Part shown: positions 21,262 to 32,417 of the stretch, piece by piece
How positions within the stretch are numbered: the first letter of the stretch is position 1
Layout of the letters: every line of letters starts with the position of its first letter
Assembly: GCA_035236585.1 (NCBI GenBank)
Contig: CP141133.1
Coordinates: 45,525,729 to 45,589,728 of the forward strand
Origin: Warburgia ugandensis
Taxonomy: Eukaryota; Streptophyta; Magnoliopsida; Canellales; Canellaceae
Direction: 5' to 3'
DNA: 64,000 bases
Notes under the pieces: generated by a model
Databases searched by the model: none
What the model was told of the DNA's origin: nothing
What the model saw: the letters and a program-made list of their open reading frames with translations, nothing else
Position numbers and translations under genes: made by a program

Positions 21262-23859
21262 GAAAAAAAAATGATGAGGGTTTGTCATTTTTCCTGGAAA
21301 TCTATATATGCTACTGTTGGAATGCAAATGGGTTGATAAAACATCATTAAATTAGAGATCGTGCCATCCATCTAGTGCATAAGGAACCTAAGAACAAACC
21401 CTTTAAGTTTGAGGAAAATCTGACGGTGGACGATGTTGGAAATAGCGAAGAACAGTACATAGGAAAATTTTAGGAACATGAGAAAAATTGAGTAAAAACC
21501 TTAGTTTTTGTCAAAATCAAGCTAAAGGAGTGCTGAAAATGAAAATACATGAAATTTCGAGCTAAATGGTGCAAAAATAGTGAAATTTGAACACTTGTGG
21601 GGGTCATCAGCGAAAACTGGAATCTAGTCGTCTTCCCTGGCGCCGGTGTAACTAGGTGTAAACTGGGCCCGCTAGTGTAAATTGGTGCAAACGCACCGCC
21701 CAACCCCCTATAAATTAATAATATTAATTTATGAAGTATTTTTTACAAAAAACTTGATTTTGAGAGCTACAGAGGTCCAAATCACAATTGAAAACATTCA
21801 TTGTGATTGTCTTGACGAGCAGACCTAGATTTAGATTGAAAACCTACATTTGACCACTTTTAAAATAGTTAAATTATAAAATATTAATTAACAACTTATA
21901 ATCGACTGATCAAAGGGTGATCATGCCTTAAGACTTAGACAACAAGATAAAGTATGATAATAAATATGGGTTCTAAGGGGCATATTAGTGTGACTACCCT
22001 AAAATTTGATCTAGACTATTGTTCTGAACTAGATCTTGGGAAATTATTGATCTGATGATGATTTGACAGTCAGATTAATGTATAAATGTTAGATCCATAG
22101 AAAAATGAACATATAAACATGCGATGAGACCAAATTAAGAACCAAATCATAATTAGAAATCTTGGAGGATGATCCAACGGTTGGATCACCATAAATTCTC
22201 TTATGATGAAATAAATAACATCAAATAGTATTGTGGTATTGACAGGTACATCAGAACGTACTAGAGAAGGGGATTATACACTTGAGTTGAGTGATCTCAC
22301 ATATAGGTAGGCGACGACATTTAATGTTATGTCTTGATTTTAAAACTTTGCATCATTATAGCATCATGATTGACTGTGATTTAAATTGCATAGTTAAAAT
22401 TAGTCAAAAAATTGTGAGACTCTGACTTTTATGTATTATGATTGATATTTGATTTTGACAATGTTTTGAATGGATTATGATTGAAGATTTCATGAGATTG
22501 ATATTTCATATTTATGCATGATTAGAAAATTTCTCTTTTATTGCACCACTGAAACTGATGGGTTTTCATAAGAAAAGTGGAGGCTTAGTGGGTAGTCCTT
22601 TTAGAGGCTAACCCCGGGATGAGGGCCATGCCTTGGGGATTGTGAGCCACAAGTGCTCATAGTTTTCGAGATACGTGTTTTTATTTATTTATTTATTTTT
22701 TCGTGTTTTGGGTTTTATGACTGGTGCTCTCACTTGGTGGATGTCATGCTAGGAGGGAGTAGGGCTGGCCACCCACCCTCCGCAATATGTGATGTGATTG
22801 TGATATGATAGATACCTGCCCACAGATGGCTTTCGGTAGGGGTTTGGTAACATAGATAGTCCACACTACTGGTCTAAGCCTTTCCATGGGGACAGACACT
22901 AAGTCTCCTGTTATGATGTCGACAGGGAGCGGCAGTGGTTGAGACCCTGGAGGGTTGCCACTGCAGCATGATGATCCATACTCTTGTTCTGTATGCTTGC
23001 ATGATGAGCATGGAGATATTGTTGTATACCTGGGTGTGATGACACTCAGAGGAGTGATATGAGTACTCATGATCTGTTTATATGAGAGTATGGGACACTC
23101 ATGGGACCTATGTACCTTAGGGTGCCCTGTTATTATTGTATGCTCATTTACATTAGTTTTATATCATGCTTTAAACCCATAAGATGCATGTTTTATAGTA
23201 CATGATGTTTTGAGATTATGTTGGCATTGCTTAAAGGAATTATATTTTCTTAGATGATAGATCTTTCATTATATCAACACTGTTATTTAATTTGTTTCAC
23301 CTTTACTACATTAAATGTCCATGTATGTACACAAGCAATAGCTTGCTGAGGCATTTCTTTATTTTACAATGCCTTAGATCTCCAGCGCTACAATAAGAAG
23401 AGCAAGACAGTTGAGAGATCATGATAACAGTGGGAGAATTCTCCACTTAGATTGATAGACAGTGACGTGAGTTAATAAACAAACTACCATTTGACTTTCT
23501 TTATGGATTGTATACTTTTATTTTATGGGATTAATTATGATAGTTATATATATGATGGACATTGAGGTGGGATGTTATGATGGATAGACCTTGGGCCACA
23601 TTATTATTATGTTTTGGACAATTATTGTTTCAAAAATAAAGGCGCCAATGATTTTGACATTGAAATTTAAATGTGTTTTGCTTATTGTGTATATAAAATT
23701 ATAATTTCAATCATGGTCGTGATGTTTCAGAAAAAGAAAATAACCCCTGGAGGTTTTCAATAAATGTTTTAATAAATAATTAATAGAATCTTTTTAATTG
23801 GGATCCCGACTACAACTATTATTATAAAAAAAAAGGTTATAAAAATCCAGGGTGTCACA
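21262..23859 (+). repeat. 5' LTR of T2, 5'-truncated
   Basis: It aligns with the 3' LTR from GAAAAAAAAATGATGAGG (29,092 in the 3' copy) to the end GGGTGTCACA. The first 550 bases of the LTR are missing. It keeps a segment of about 535 bases (22,374-22,908) that is absent from the 3' LTR. Confidence 0.85.
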
Positions 23860-23861
23860 CT

Positions 23862-23873
23862 TGGTATCAGAGC
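23862..23873 (+). promoter_or_regulatory. primer-binding site, tRNA-Met type (T2)
   Basis: TGGTATCAGAGC, two bases after the LTR end, is complementary to the 3' end of initiator tRNA-Met, the usual primer for minus-strand synthesis in chromoviruses. Confidence 0.92.
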
Positions 23874-24034
23874 CTAGTCTATTCCATCATAATCCTTACA
23901 AATGTCCCCTTATATGTAAGTAACAGTCCATAAATTGTAGTTGAAGAGGAACTAGGAGAGAGGAACTTATACTTAGTGGTATCTAAAATTTTTGACAGAT
24001 GGCTCCTTGAAGAAGAACGAGGTCTACCCTTGCT

Positions 24035-25140
24035 ATGCCAGTTGCCCCACCTACTGAGTCCTCTGATCAAGGGAATCGCAATGCTGAGTTGGTGAATAGG
24101 GTAGTGCTAGGGCTAATACCCCTCATACAACAGCAGGTTAAGAATGCGATTCAGGCCGTGAACCCTATCCTTATCACACCACCTCCAGTGGCACCTATGG
24201 ATTCGTCTGTTCATTCCACCCACCCCGTACAGGACCCATCAGCACTTAAAACCACTAAGGGTGATACTACTAGTGATCCTAAGAAGACAGATAAACTATT
24301 AGAATGATTTCAAAAGATGGTGCCACCCTTCTATGGCGATGGTGATACTCAGGAGGCTGAGCGATGGCTATTTGAGGTAGAAAGGACATTTGATGTTATG
24401 AAGATTGCACAAGTGGATGAAGTCTGGGTAACTACCTACTTACTGAAGGGTGAGGCAGGCTTTTGGTGGAAGACCTTTACACTTACACAATTAGATCCTA
24501 CAAAGACAATGACATGGGCAGCCTTTAAATAGGATTTTGATACTCTGTATTTTCTACCTCATGCATTGCAATCATTGAAGAATGAGTTTGCCACCCTTGA
24601 GTAGAAAGACATGACGGTTCAGTAGTACTTGAACCGATTTACCCGATTGAGGAGGTTTTCTCCTGACGCACTTGCTTTAGACAAGGAGGCAATGGATAGA
24701 TTTGTGGATAGACTGACACCCTGGCTAAGAGATCATGTGATTACTTCCCAACTCACTACTATGAGAGATGCAGCTGACATGGCTTCCATGTTGGAGAAGA
24801 ACTCTCTTAGGACTAGAGGGAGCGTGTACTAGCCCACTAAGGGCAAGAGACCCTTTGGTGCTATGCAAGCACATAGATCACCAGGTTACTAGACGCCGAC
24901 CAAGCTTAAGAGAGACACAGAGAAGAAGAGATGCGACAGGTGCAAGGGTTGGCACCCTGGGCAAGGGTGCAATAGATTCGATAGGCCATAGCATTAGAGG
25001 CAGCCCCAACCACAGTGACAACACCAGCCACCTTTCTAGAGACAACCACAGATGTGTTTTAACTGTGGAGAAGTGGGCCATTTCATTAAAGATTGTCCTA
25101 AGAGGCAGAGAGAGAGGCAGACCGAGATGGGTGCAGAGAT
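24035..25140 (+). pseudogene. T2 Gag domain with zinc knuckle
   Basis: Capsid region with FYGDGDTQEAERWLFEVER, YLLKGEAGFWWK and YLNRFTRLRRFSPDALALD, typical of plant chromovirus Gag. A complete CX2CX4HX4C knuckle (CFNCGEVGHFIKDC) lies at 25,055-25,096. Several TAG and TGA stops occur, clustered in the Gln/Arg-rich stretch before the knuckle. Confidence 0.88.
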
Positions 25141-25194
25141 AGCAACCACGCCACGTAGTTAGGGATGAGTATTTGCCATCACATCAGGACAGGC

Positions 25195-25580
25195 GCAAGC
25201 ATCACACCAGGTTGTTGAAGGCACTCTTTTAGTCTCATACCGACATGCTAGGGCCCTCTTTGATACAAGGTCCACTCATTCTTTTATATCATGCATTTTT
25301 GCATCTTGCCTTAATGTATGCGTGCAAAAATTAGCATTTGGGGTAGATATTATGACACCTGTGGGAGAGACAGTAGAGACTGTTGAATATCTTCGGGAGA
25401 TACTTGTAGAGATATTAGGCGTGAGGATGGACTTTGACTTTATTTTATTAGACATGGTCGACTATGATGTTATATTTGGGATGGATTAGTTAGCTAATTA
25501 TTGGGCTATCGTAGACTGCTGAAAGAAGCGTGTCATTTTTCATATACTTGGGCAACCAGAAATATTGTTCCAGGGCAGAA
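25195..25580 (+). pseudogene. T2 aspartic protease, active site altered
   Basis: Retropepsin-like region (RALFDTRSTHSFIS at about 25,250-25,291, then FILLDMVDYDVIFGMD near 25,437-25,486). The catalytic Asp is at 25,262-25,264, but the invariant Gly of the D-T/S-G motif is Arg (AGG) and the next Ala is Thr. Both fit G-to-A transitions. It would not cleave the polyprotein. Confidence 0.8.
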
Positions 25581-25639
25581 AGGGATAGGTGAGTACATGC
25601 ATCATCTCTACTATGAAGACGGCACGATTTTATTTTCGA

Positions 25640-26430
25640 GAGTGCAGAGCGTTCCTCGCGTATGTGATGGTTGAGGACGAGAGGCAACCACAACTTGATG
25701 ATATTGATGTTGTCCGTGAGTTTGCAAATGTTTTCCCTGAGGAGTTATTAGAATTTCTGCCGAGCAGGGAGATTGACTTTACCATTGACTTGGTGTTAGG
25801 TACATTGCCTATCTCTAAAGCACCATACCGTATGGCCCCAGCAGAGTTGAGAGAGCTTAAAGTACAGTTGCAAGAGTTATTAGATAAGGGTTTCATCAGG
25901 ACGAGAGGATCACCATGGGGAGCACCAGTCCTTTTTGTGAAGAAAAAGGACGGATCACTGAGACTATGCATTGACTATTGGTTGCTGAATAGTGTTATTG
26001 TAAAGAACCGATACCCTTTGCCATGCATAGATGACTTATTTGATTAGCTCCAATCAACACGAGTATTCTCCAAGATAGACATGAGGTCAAGATATCATCA
26101 GTTGAGGATAAGAGAAGAGGACATCTTGAAGACTGCTTTTAGGAGTTGTTATGACCACTATGAGTTCTTAGTGATGCCATTTAGATTGACAAACATACCT
26201 GTAGTGTTCATGGATTTGATGAACCTTATTTTTCGAGCTTACTTGGATAAGTTCATGATTGTCTTGATTGATGACAACTTGATTTACTCGCCTAGTCATG
26301 AGGCACACAAGGAGCATCTTCACACAGTATTGGACATACTTTGTCGACATTAGTTGTATGCCAAGTTCAGTAAGTATGATTTTTGGTTAGATTAGATGTA
26401 GTTCTTAGGCCACATCGTATCTAAAGATGG
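25640..26430 (+). pseudogene. T2 reverse transcriptase
   Basis: RT domain with [55 protein letters not shown] (family: LRSGYHQ, so Gly to Arg) and the catalytic LIDD at 26,264-26,275 (family: FIDD or YIDD). Both catalytic Asp codons survive. Stops at 26,045 and 26,351, and two near 26,390-26,400, all fall at expected Gln positions. Confidence 0.92.
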
Positions 26431-26569
26431 AGTGGCCATGGATTTGATGAAGGTTGAGGCAGTACTGCATTGGGAGATACCCAAGACGGTGACAGAGATA
26501 AGAAGTTTTCTTAGTTTGGCAGGATATTATCGTCGGTTCATAGAGGGATTCTCAAAGATTGCATTACCA

Positions 26570-27040
26570 TTGACCACCCTGACTAGGAAAGACACTCAGT
26601 TTGTTTGGACCGATGCTTGTGAGGAGAGCTTCCAGGAGCTCAAGAGGAGACTTACTACTACCCCCAGTATTGACCTTACCATCAAGCCAGGAGGTTATGT
26701 GGTTTATTGTGATGCCTCAGGCAAAGGATTAGGAGTAGTGTTGATGCAACATGGGAAGGTAATTGCCTATGCATTGAGATAGTTGAAGACACATGAGGTA
26801 AATTACCCAACACATGATCTGGAGTTAGCAGCAGTGGTCTTTGCCCTGAAGTCTTGGAGACATTATCTATATGGTGAGAAGTTTGAGGTATTCACTAATT
26901 ATAAGAACCTTAAGTACTTCTTTACTCAGAGTGATTTGAACATAAGTCAACGTAGATGGATGGAGTATCTCAAGGACTTCGACTTCACCATACAGTACCA
27001 TTTTGGGAAGGCTAACGTTGTCGTAGATGCCTTGAGTAGG
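26570..27040 (+). pseudogene. T2 RNase H
   Basis: Ty3-type RNase H (VVYCDASGKGLGVVLMQ, then [20 protein letters not shown]). The first Asp and the Glu are kept. The third catalytic Asp, in the family's FTDHKNL, is Asn in FTNYKNL at 26,897-26,899, a GAT-to-AAT change. One TAG splits the domain at 26,780. Confidence 0.9.
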
Positions 27041-27229
27041 AAGTTTGAAGTAATAATTGCCAATTTATCAACTCGATCTAAGTTCTTTGATAGGATTCTG
27101 GAGGCACAAGCCAAAGATAAAGAGACACATGAGTTGGCAGATAAGGTAGATTTTGCGAGAGGACCGGATGGAGGAGTCAGATTCAAGGGTAGGTTGGTAG
27201 TACCGGCAGATGATGATTTGAAGCATGAG

Positions 27230-28120
27230 TTACTTCAGGAGGCACACCAGTCCTAGTATACTATCCATCTTGGAGGTACAAAGATGTATTAGGATCTCAG
27301 GAGATATTTCTAGTGGAATGGGATGAAGAAGGATGTTGGAGAATGCGTAGCACAGTGTCTGACTTGTCAACAGGTCAAGGCTAAGCATCAGCGTCCATCA
27401 GGACTACTTCAGACATTGGACCTTCCTGAGTGGAAGTGGGATCATATTACGATGGACTTCATTGTGGGTCTTCCGAGGACTGCTAGCGGCCATGACATGA
27501 TGTGGGTCATTGTGGATAGGTTGACCAAGTCCACTCATTTCCTTCCTATCAAATAGAATCAAACGATGGACAGCCTAGCAAAATTGTATGTCAAGGAGAT
27601 TGTGAGTCTACATGGAGTTCCCTTGACGATTATATCGGATCAAAATACTGGGTTTACCTCAAATTACTGGAAGAGCGTGCAAGAGGCTCTAGGATCGAGG
27701 CTGAAATTTAGCATAGCATTTCACCCTCAGACAGACGGTCAAAGTGAGAGGACCATCCAGACGATTGAGGATATGATACGAGCTTGTGTTATGGATTGGA
27801 AGGGTAGCTGGGAAGATCACTTACCACTGGTAGAGTTTGCCTATAATAACATTTATCACACGAGTATTAGCATGGCTCCATATGAGACACTTTATGGCAG
27901 ACCTTGTCGGTCACCCTTATGTTGGAGTGATGTAGGAGAGAGACACATAGTGAAGTCCAAGTTCGTGGAAGAATGTGTAGAGAAAGTCCTACTTATTCGA
28001 AAGAGATTGTTGACAACTCATAGCCTACAGAAGAGTTATGCTAACAAGAGGTGGAAAGACCTAGAGTTCTCCGAAGGTGAGCATGCATTCTTGAAGGTTT
28101 CCCCCATAAAAGGAGTGATG
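27230..28120 (+). pseudogene. T2 integrase
   Basis: Zinc-binding region with [17 protein letters not shown] at about 27,338-27,390, followed by the DDE core: Asp in [14 protein letters not shown] (about 27,440-27,480), Asp in IISDQNTGFTSNYW (about 27,629-27,670) and Glu in HPQTDGQSERT (about 27,722-27,755). All three catalytic acids are kept, and 244 codons from 27,566 are free of stops, the best-preserved part of the element. Confidence 0.93.
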
Positions 28121-28129
28121 AGGTTTGGG

Positions 28130-28492
28130 AATAAAGGGAAGCTTAGCCCTAGGTACATTGGACCTTTTGAGATATTACGCAGAGTTGGGTCAGTAGTGTA
28201 TCAGCTAGCCTTACTACCACAGTTGGAAAATGTACATGACGTTTTCCATGTATCCATGCTGAGGAAATACGTGCCAGATCCCTCACACGTGTTGGAGTAG
28301 ATTCCAGGAGAGTTACAGCCTAATATGACATTTGAGGAGAGACCTATGCGCATACTGGATGCGAAAGTCAAATAGTTGAGGACTAAAACTATTACACTAG
28401 TCAAAGTCCTTTGGCAGCATCATTCACCACAGGAGGCCACATGGGAGACAAAAGAGGAGATGCGGAGGATCCACCCAGAGTTATTTACATAG
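28130..28492 (+). pseudogene. T2 integrase tail (GPY/F) and chromodomain
   Basis: LSPRYIGPFEILRRVG is the GPY/F module, and VFHVSMLRKYVPDPSHV follows. The chromodomain RPMRILDAKVK, stop, LRTKTITLVKVLWQHH and ATWETKEEMRRIHPELF is at about 28,340-28,489. Chromodomains bind histone marks and steer insertion to heterochromatin; their presence separates chromoviruses from Tat/Athila elements. Confidence 0.88.
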
Positions 28493-28530
28493 AGGTATGT
28501 ATCAAAATTTCGAGGATGAAATTTTAATAC

Positions 28531-28541
28531 AATGGGAAGGA
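28531..28541 (+). promoter_or_regulatory. polypurine tract of T2
   Basis: AATGGGAAGGA directly before the LTR start TGTAATATCC, preceded by the conserved TTTCGAGGATGAAATTTTA. Confidence 0.85.
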
Positions 28542-31158
28542 TGTAATATCCTCATTTTTTAATCTTAAATTATGATAAAAGAGATAAATTAAATTGAACA
28601 TTCTAATTATAGAATTTGATTATGAAAACTAAAAAATTAGAAAGTATACATCGATAAAATCCCAACGACATAAAGAACGTAGAAAATAGAGCTCAAACGA
28701 AAAAGTTATGAGCCATTGAAGTTGTAAGGGTAGTTTGGTAATTTGGAGGGGCCCAAAATACAGGGGCTTGTTTTGATCATGACACCCCCTTTCACCTTCT
28801 ACACAACTTTTTCAGCTCTAGTAACTTCGCCAGAGAAATCATCGCGGGTAGGGTTTAAGGTAAAAGCTTCCCTTCCTCCTCCCCAACACGATCTCTCTCT
28901 CCCTCAGTTTGCTCCTCTCATCATCTTCTCCATCGCGCCCTTTCCTTAAACCCTAACCTCTACAAAATGGCATTTTTTTAGGAAACTAGGGATTTGATAG
29001 CGTCAACAACCTTCCAGATGATTGCGGTAAGCCCCAACCCTCTAATCCCCCTTTACATGTGTGGTATATACATCAATGGCGTCCATGAGAGTCAAAAAAA
29101 ATGAGGAGGGTTAGTCGTTTTTCATAGATATCTGTATATGCTACTGTTGAAATGAAAATAGGTTCATAAAATATTATTAAAATAGAGATCGGACCATCCA
29201 TCTAGTGCATAAGGAACTTAAGAACAAACTTGTTAAGTTTGAGAAAAATTCGACGGTGGACGATGGCGAAGATAACAAAGAATAGTATGTAGGAAAATTT
29301 TAAGAACATGAGAAAAATCAAGTAAAAACCTTAGTTTATGGAAAAATCAAGCCAAAGGAGTGTTGAAAATGGAAAATACATGAAATTTCCAGAAAAATGG
29401 TGCAAAAATTGTGAAATTTGGACACCTATGGGGTCACCGACAACGATCGGACTCCGATCGTCTTCTCCAGCATCGGTTTCCATGTCATGCCAATGTAACC
29501 CGGTGTAAACCGGGGCTGTCGGTGTAAACTGGTGCAAACGCATTGCCCAACCCCTATAAATTAATAATATTAATTTATGAAGTATTTTTACAAAAAACTT
29601 GATTTTGAGAGCTACAGAGGTCCAAATCATGATTGGAAACATCCATTGCGATCGTCTTGACGACACAAACCTAGATTTAGATTGAAAACCTACATTTGAC
29701 CACTTTTAAATTAGTTAAATTATAAAATATTAATTAATAACTTAGAATCGACTGATCAAAGGGTGATCATGCCTCAAGACTTGGACACTAAGATAAAGTA
29801 TGACAATAAATAAGGGTTTTAAGGGGCATATTAGTGTGACTACTCTAGAAATTGATCTAGACTAGATCTTGGGAAATTATTGATCTGAGGATGATCTGAC
29901 TGTCAGATTAATGTATAAACGTTAGACATGCACAAAAGCGAACAGATAAACATGAGATGAGACCAAATTAAGAACCAAATCATAATTAGAAATCTTGGAG
30001 GATGATCCAACGGTTGGATCACCATAAATTCCCTTATGATGAAATAAACAACATCAAATAGTATTGTGGTATTGACAAGTACATCAGAACATACAAGAGA
30101 AGGGGATTATACACTCGAGTTGAGTGATCTCACATCGAGATAGGTGACGACCTTTAATGTTATATCTTGATTTTAAAACCTTACATCATCATAGCATCAT
30201 GATTGACCATTATGGTGTCGATGAGGAGCGGCGGTGGTTGAGACCCTAGAGGGTTGCCACTGTGGCATGATGATCTGTACTCTTGTTCTGTATGCTTGCA
30301 TGATGAGCATGGAGATATTGTTGTATACCTAGGTGTGACGACACTCAGAGGAGTGATATGAGTACTCATGATCTGTTTATACGAGTGTATGGGACACTTA
30401 TGGGACCCATGTACCTTAAGGTGCCTTGTTATTATTGTACGCTTATTTACATTAGTTCATATCATGCTTTAAACCCATAAGATGCATGTTTTATAGTACA
30501 TGATGTTTTGAGATTATGTTGGCATTGCTTAAAGGAATTATATTTTCTTAGATGATAGATCTTTTCATTATATCAGCACTGTTATTCAATTTGTTTCACC
30601 TTTACTACATTAAATGTCTATGTACCTACACAAGCAATAGCTTCCTGAGGCATTGCTTTGTTTTGCAATGCCTTAGATCTCAAGCTCGATAGCAAGAAGG
30701 GCAAGACCGTTGAGAGACCGTGATAGCAGTGGGAGAATTCTCCACTTAAACTGATAGCCAGTGATGTGAGTTAATAAACATACTACCATTTGACTTTCTT
30801 TATGGACTGTATACTTTTATTTTATGGGATTGATTATGATAGTTATATATATGATGGACATTGAGGTGGGATGTTATGATGGATAGACCCTGGGCCACAT
30901 TATTATTATGTTTTGGACAATTATTGTTTTGAAAATAAAGGCGTCAATGATTTTAACATTGAAATTTAAATTTAAATGTGTTTTGTTTACTATGTATATA
31001 AAATTATAATTTCAATCATGGTCGTGATGTTTCAAAAAAAGAAAATAACCCCTGCAGGTTTTTAATAAATGTTTTAATAAATAATTAATAAAATCTTTTT
31101 AATTGAGATCTCGACTACAATTATATATATATATATTTTAAAAAGTAGCGGTGTCACA
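28542..31158 (+). repeat. 3' LTR of T2
   Basis: It starts TGTAATATCC and ends GGTGTCACA. It contains the early LTR segment missing from the 5' copy but lacks about 535 bases near 30,207 that the 5' copy keeps (CATGATTGAC joins directly to ATTATGGTGTCGA). A (TA)n run lies near its end. Confidence 0.9.
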
Positions 31159-31160
31159 AT

Positions 31161-31266
31161 AGTATGCAACCTTACTTGACATTTTGTAAGATGCTGTTTC
31201 CACACCTTGAACCCATGCCCCTAAGGTCACGCGATAACAAGTCTACCTGTGCGCTAAGGCTCCCCT
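31161..31266 (-). mobile_element. Au-type SINE, 3'-truncated
   Basis: On the minus strand it begins GGGGAGCCTTAGCGCACAGG. It shows a tRNA-like Pol III promoter: box A TAGCGCACAGGTA (31,244-31,256) and box B GGTTCAAGG (within 31,205-31,214). It continues with GGAAACAGCATCTTACA and GTAAGGTTGCATAC, the body of the Au SINE family found across angiosperms. The end is lost at the boundary with the T2 LTR. Confidence 0.82.
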
Positions 31267-31276
31267 TGAGTCGAAT

Positions 31277-31700
31277 CACATTATTCAAAAATTTTATATA
31301 CTAAAATTGTTGATGGTTTATTATTACACTGTAGTTATAAAAGAAGGACATTTTTGTAAAATTAGATATAATATTCTTTTTTTAACTTGTAGGTCTTTTA
31401 TTAACTTTCTTTAATTTAGAAGTTTCTTCTCTTAACTACAGTAGCAACTAAGATTCTCCTTGCACATTTTAATAAATAAAGAAAAATAAAAAGGAGAAAA
31501 ACAAAAGAAGCATCTCAATTCTCACATTGAAATGACGATATTTAATAGCCCCACCCCACCCATAATAGTTGAAGTGGTAGGACAGGTCAAGGAGGGTTTT
31601 TCACTATCTAAGTCACCTTATGGTGGGTTGCAAATCTTATTGACATATGATGGGCAAGGTAAGGGTTGGGAAGTGAAAACAAACCCCCACCCACAAATAT
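31277..31700 (+). repeat. repeat R2, part 3
   Basis: It resumes R2 at ACATTATTCAAAAATTTTA (R1 14,222) and runs to GTGAAAACAAACCCCCACCC (R1 about 14,620). Together with parts 1 and 2 it rebuilds one 1.2-1.3-kb unit. Confidence 0.78.
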
Positions 31701-32174
31701 TTCCATCCTTATATTGTTTACATGCAAGTTGCTACTGAGTAGGTATGTGATTTTAGTAATGTGAAATTAAGGATGTTCTTATTGTGTAGGATATTTATAT
31801 ATACATTAATGTATTTGTTTATTTTGGACGGGAAGTTGTAGATCATTTTGATATTGGATTAATATTTAGGGTTATATGATTGTAGTAGGGAATGTTCTAT
31901 TTGTTAAGATTCTAGGGTTCATTTTTTAGATTTAGTGGCTTCATTTTCTAGACTTTTGATTTTGTTGATTTGTTTATACCCATTACATTAAAATGCAAGA
32001 TTTCAATAATGTCTTTCTAGAAATGTGGAATGTATAAATAAACTCCTACTTTCTTCTATGTGCTTTATCAGCTATTCATGTTCTAAGTACTAATTTTTAC
32101 TTGAAATTTATGCCTCTTATGCTTATGTTGTCGGTCCATTTCAAATTGTAGTTCATTGTGGGTCATTTGTAGTG

Positions 32175-32297
32175 ATGGACGCAATTAAGGTGACACTCTA
32201 CATTGAAGAGACCCTTAAAAGGAGTCGGACCATAATGTACAATGGTAGTCTCATTGCTTTTGAGAATGCACATGATCTAGCAAAATTTTATCATTAA
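32175..32297 (+). other. short unrecognised ORF (40 codons)
   Basis: It starts MDAIKVTLYIEETLKRSRTI and ends LAKFYH before TAA, then continues as a degraded frame (YCHLCSNMGIEM). The amino-acid composition looks protein-like. I do not recognise the family; it may be part of the same decayed gene as 32,418-32,732. Confidence 0.25.
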
Positions 32298-32417
32298 TAT
32301 TGTCACTTGTGTAGCAACATGGGTATAGAAATGTGAAGGCCTTGTATTATAGGTATAAGGAGTTGAAAATGTTGATGGGCTATGAACTTGGGATTCTAAG
32401 CAAGATATATAGTCAAT

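Larger units (their letters stand above)
23999..28517 (+). pseudogene. T2 Gag-Pol polyprotein, one frame with 27 in-frame stops
   Basis: ATG at 23,999 opens a frame that can be followed without any indel to the chromodomain at 28,490, about 1,500 codons. By my reading 27 premature stops interrupt it, 22 TAG and 5 TGA with no TAA. Most TAGs sit where relatives have Gln (such as FK-stop-DFDTLYF, D-stop-LQS, RH-stop-LYAKF, LR-stop-LKTHE) and two where Trp is expected (GMD-stop-LANY, RYF-stop-WNGMK). The TGAs fall where Arg is expected. This fits C-to-T change at CAG and CGA codons and G-to-A at TGG. The product is dead as it stands. Domains are listed separately. Confidence 0.9.
21262..31158 (+). 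mobile_element. T2: Tekay/Del-type chromovirus (Ty3/gypsy)
   Basis: The only near-complete retrotransposon here. Order: 5' LTR truncated at its start, tRNA-Met PBS, Gag with zinc knuckle, protease, reverse transcriptase, RNase H, integrase, chromodomain, PPT, 3' LTR. Long LTRs and the terminal chromodomain place it in the Tekay/Del group, which encodes one polyprotein. The two LTRs differ at roughly one base in ten over a 245-base stretch counted by eye, so it is an old insertion. No target-site duplication can be shown because the left end is lost. Confidence 0.9.

Noticed and set aside
31205..31256. Possible tRNA gene on the minus strand
   Set aside because: Box A and box B are present, but the rest does not fold as a cloverleaf and matches the Au SINE body.
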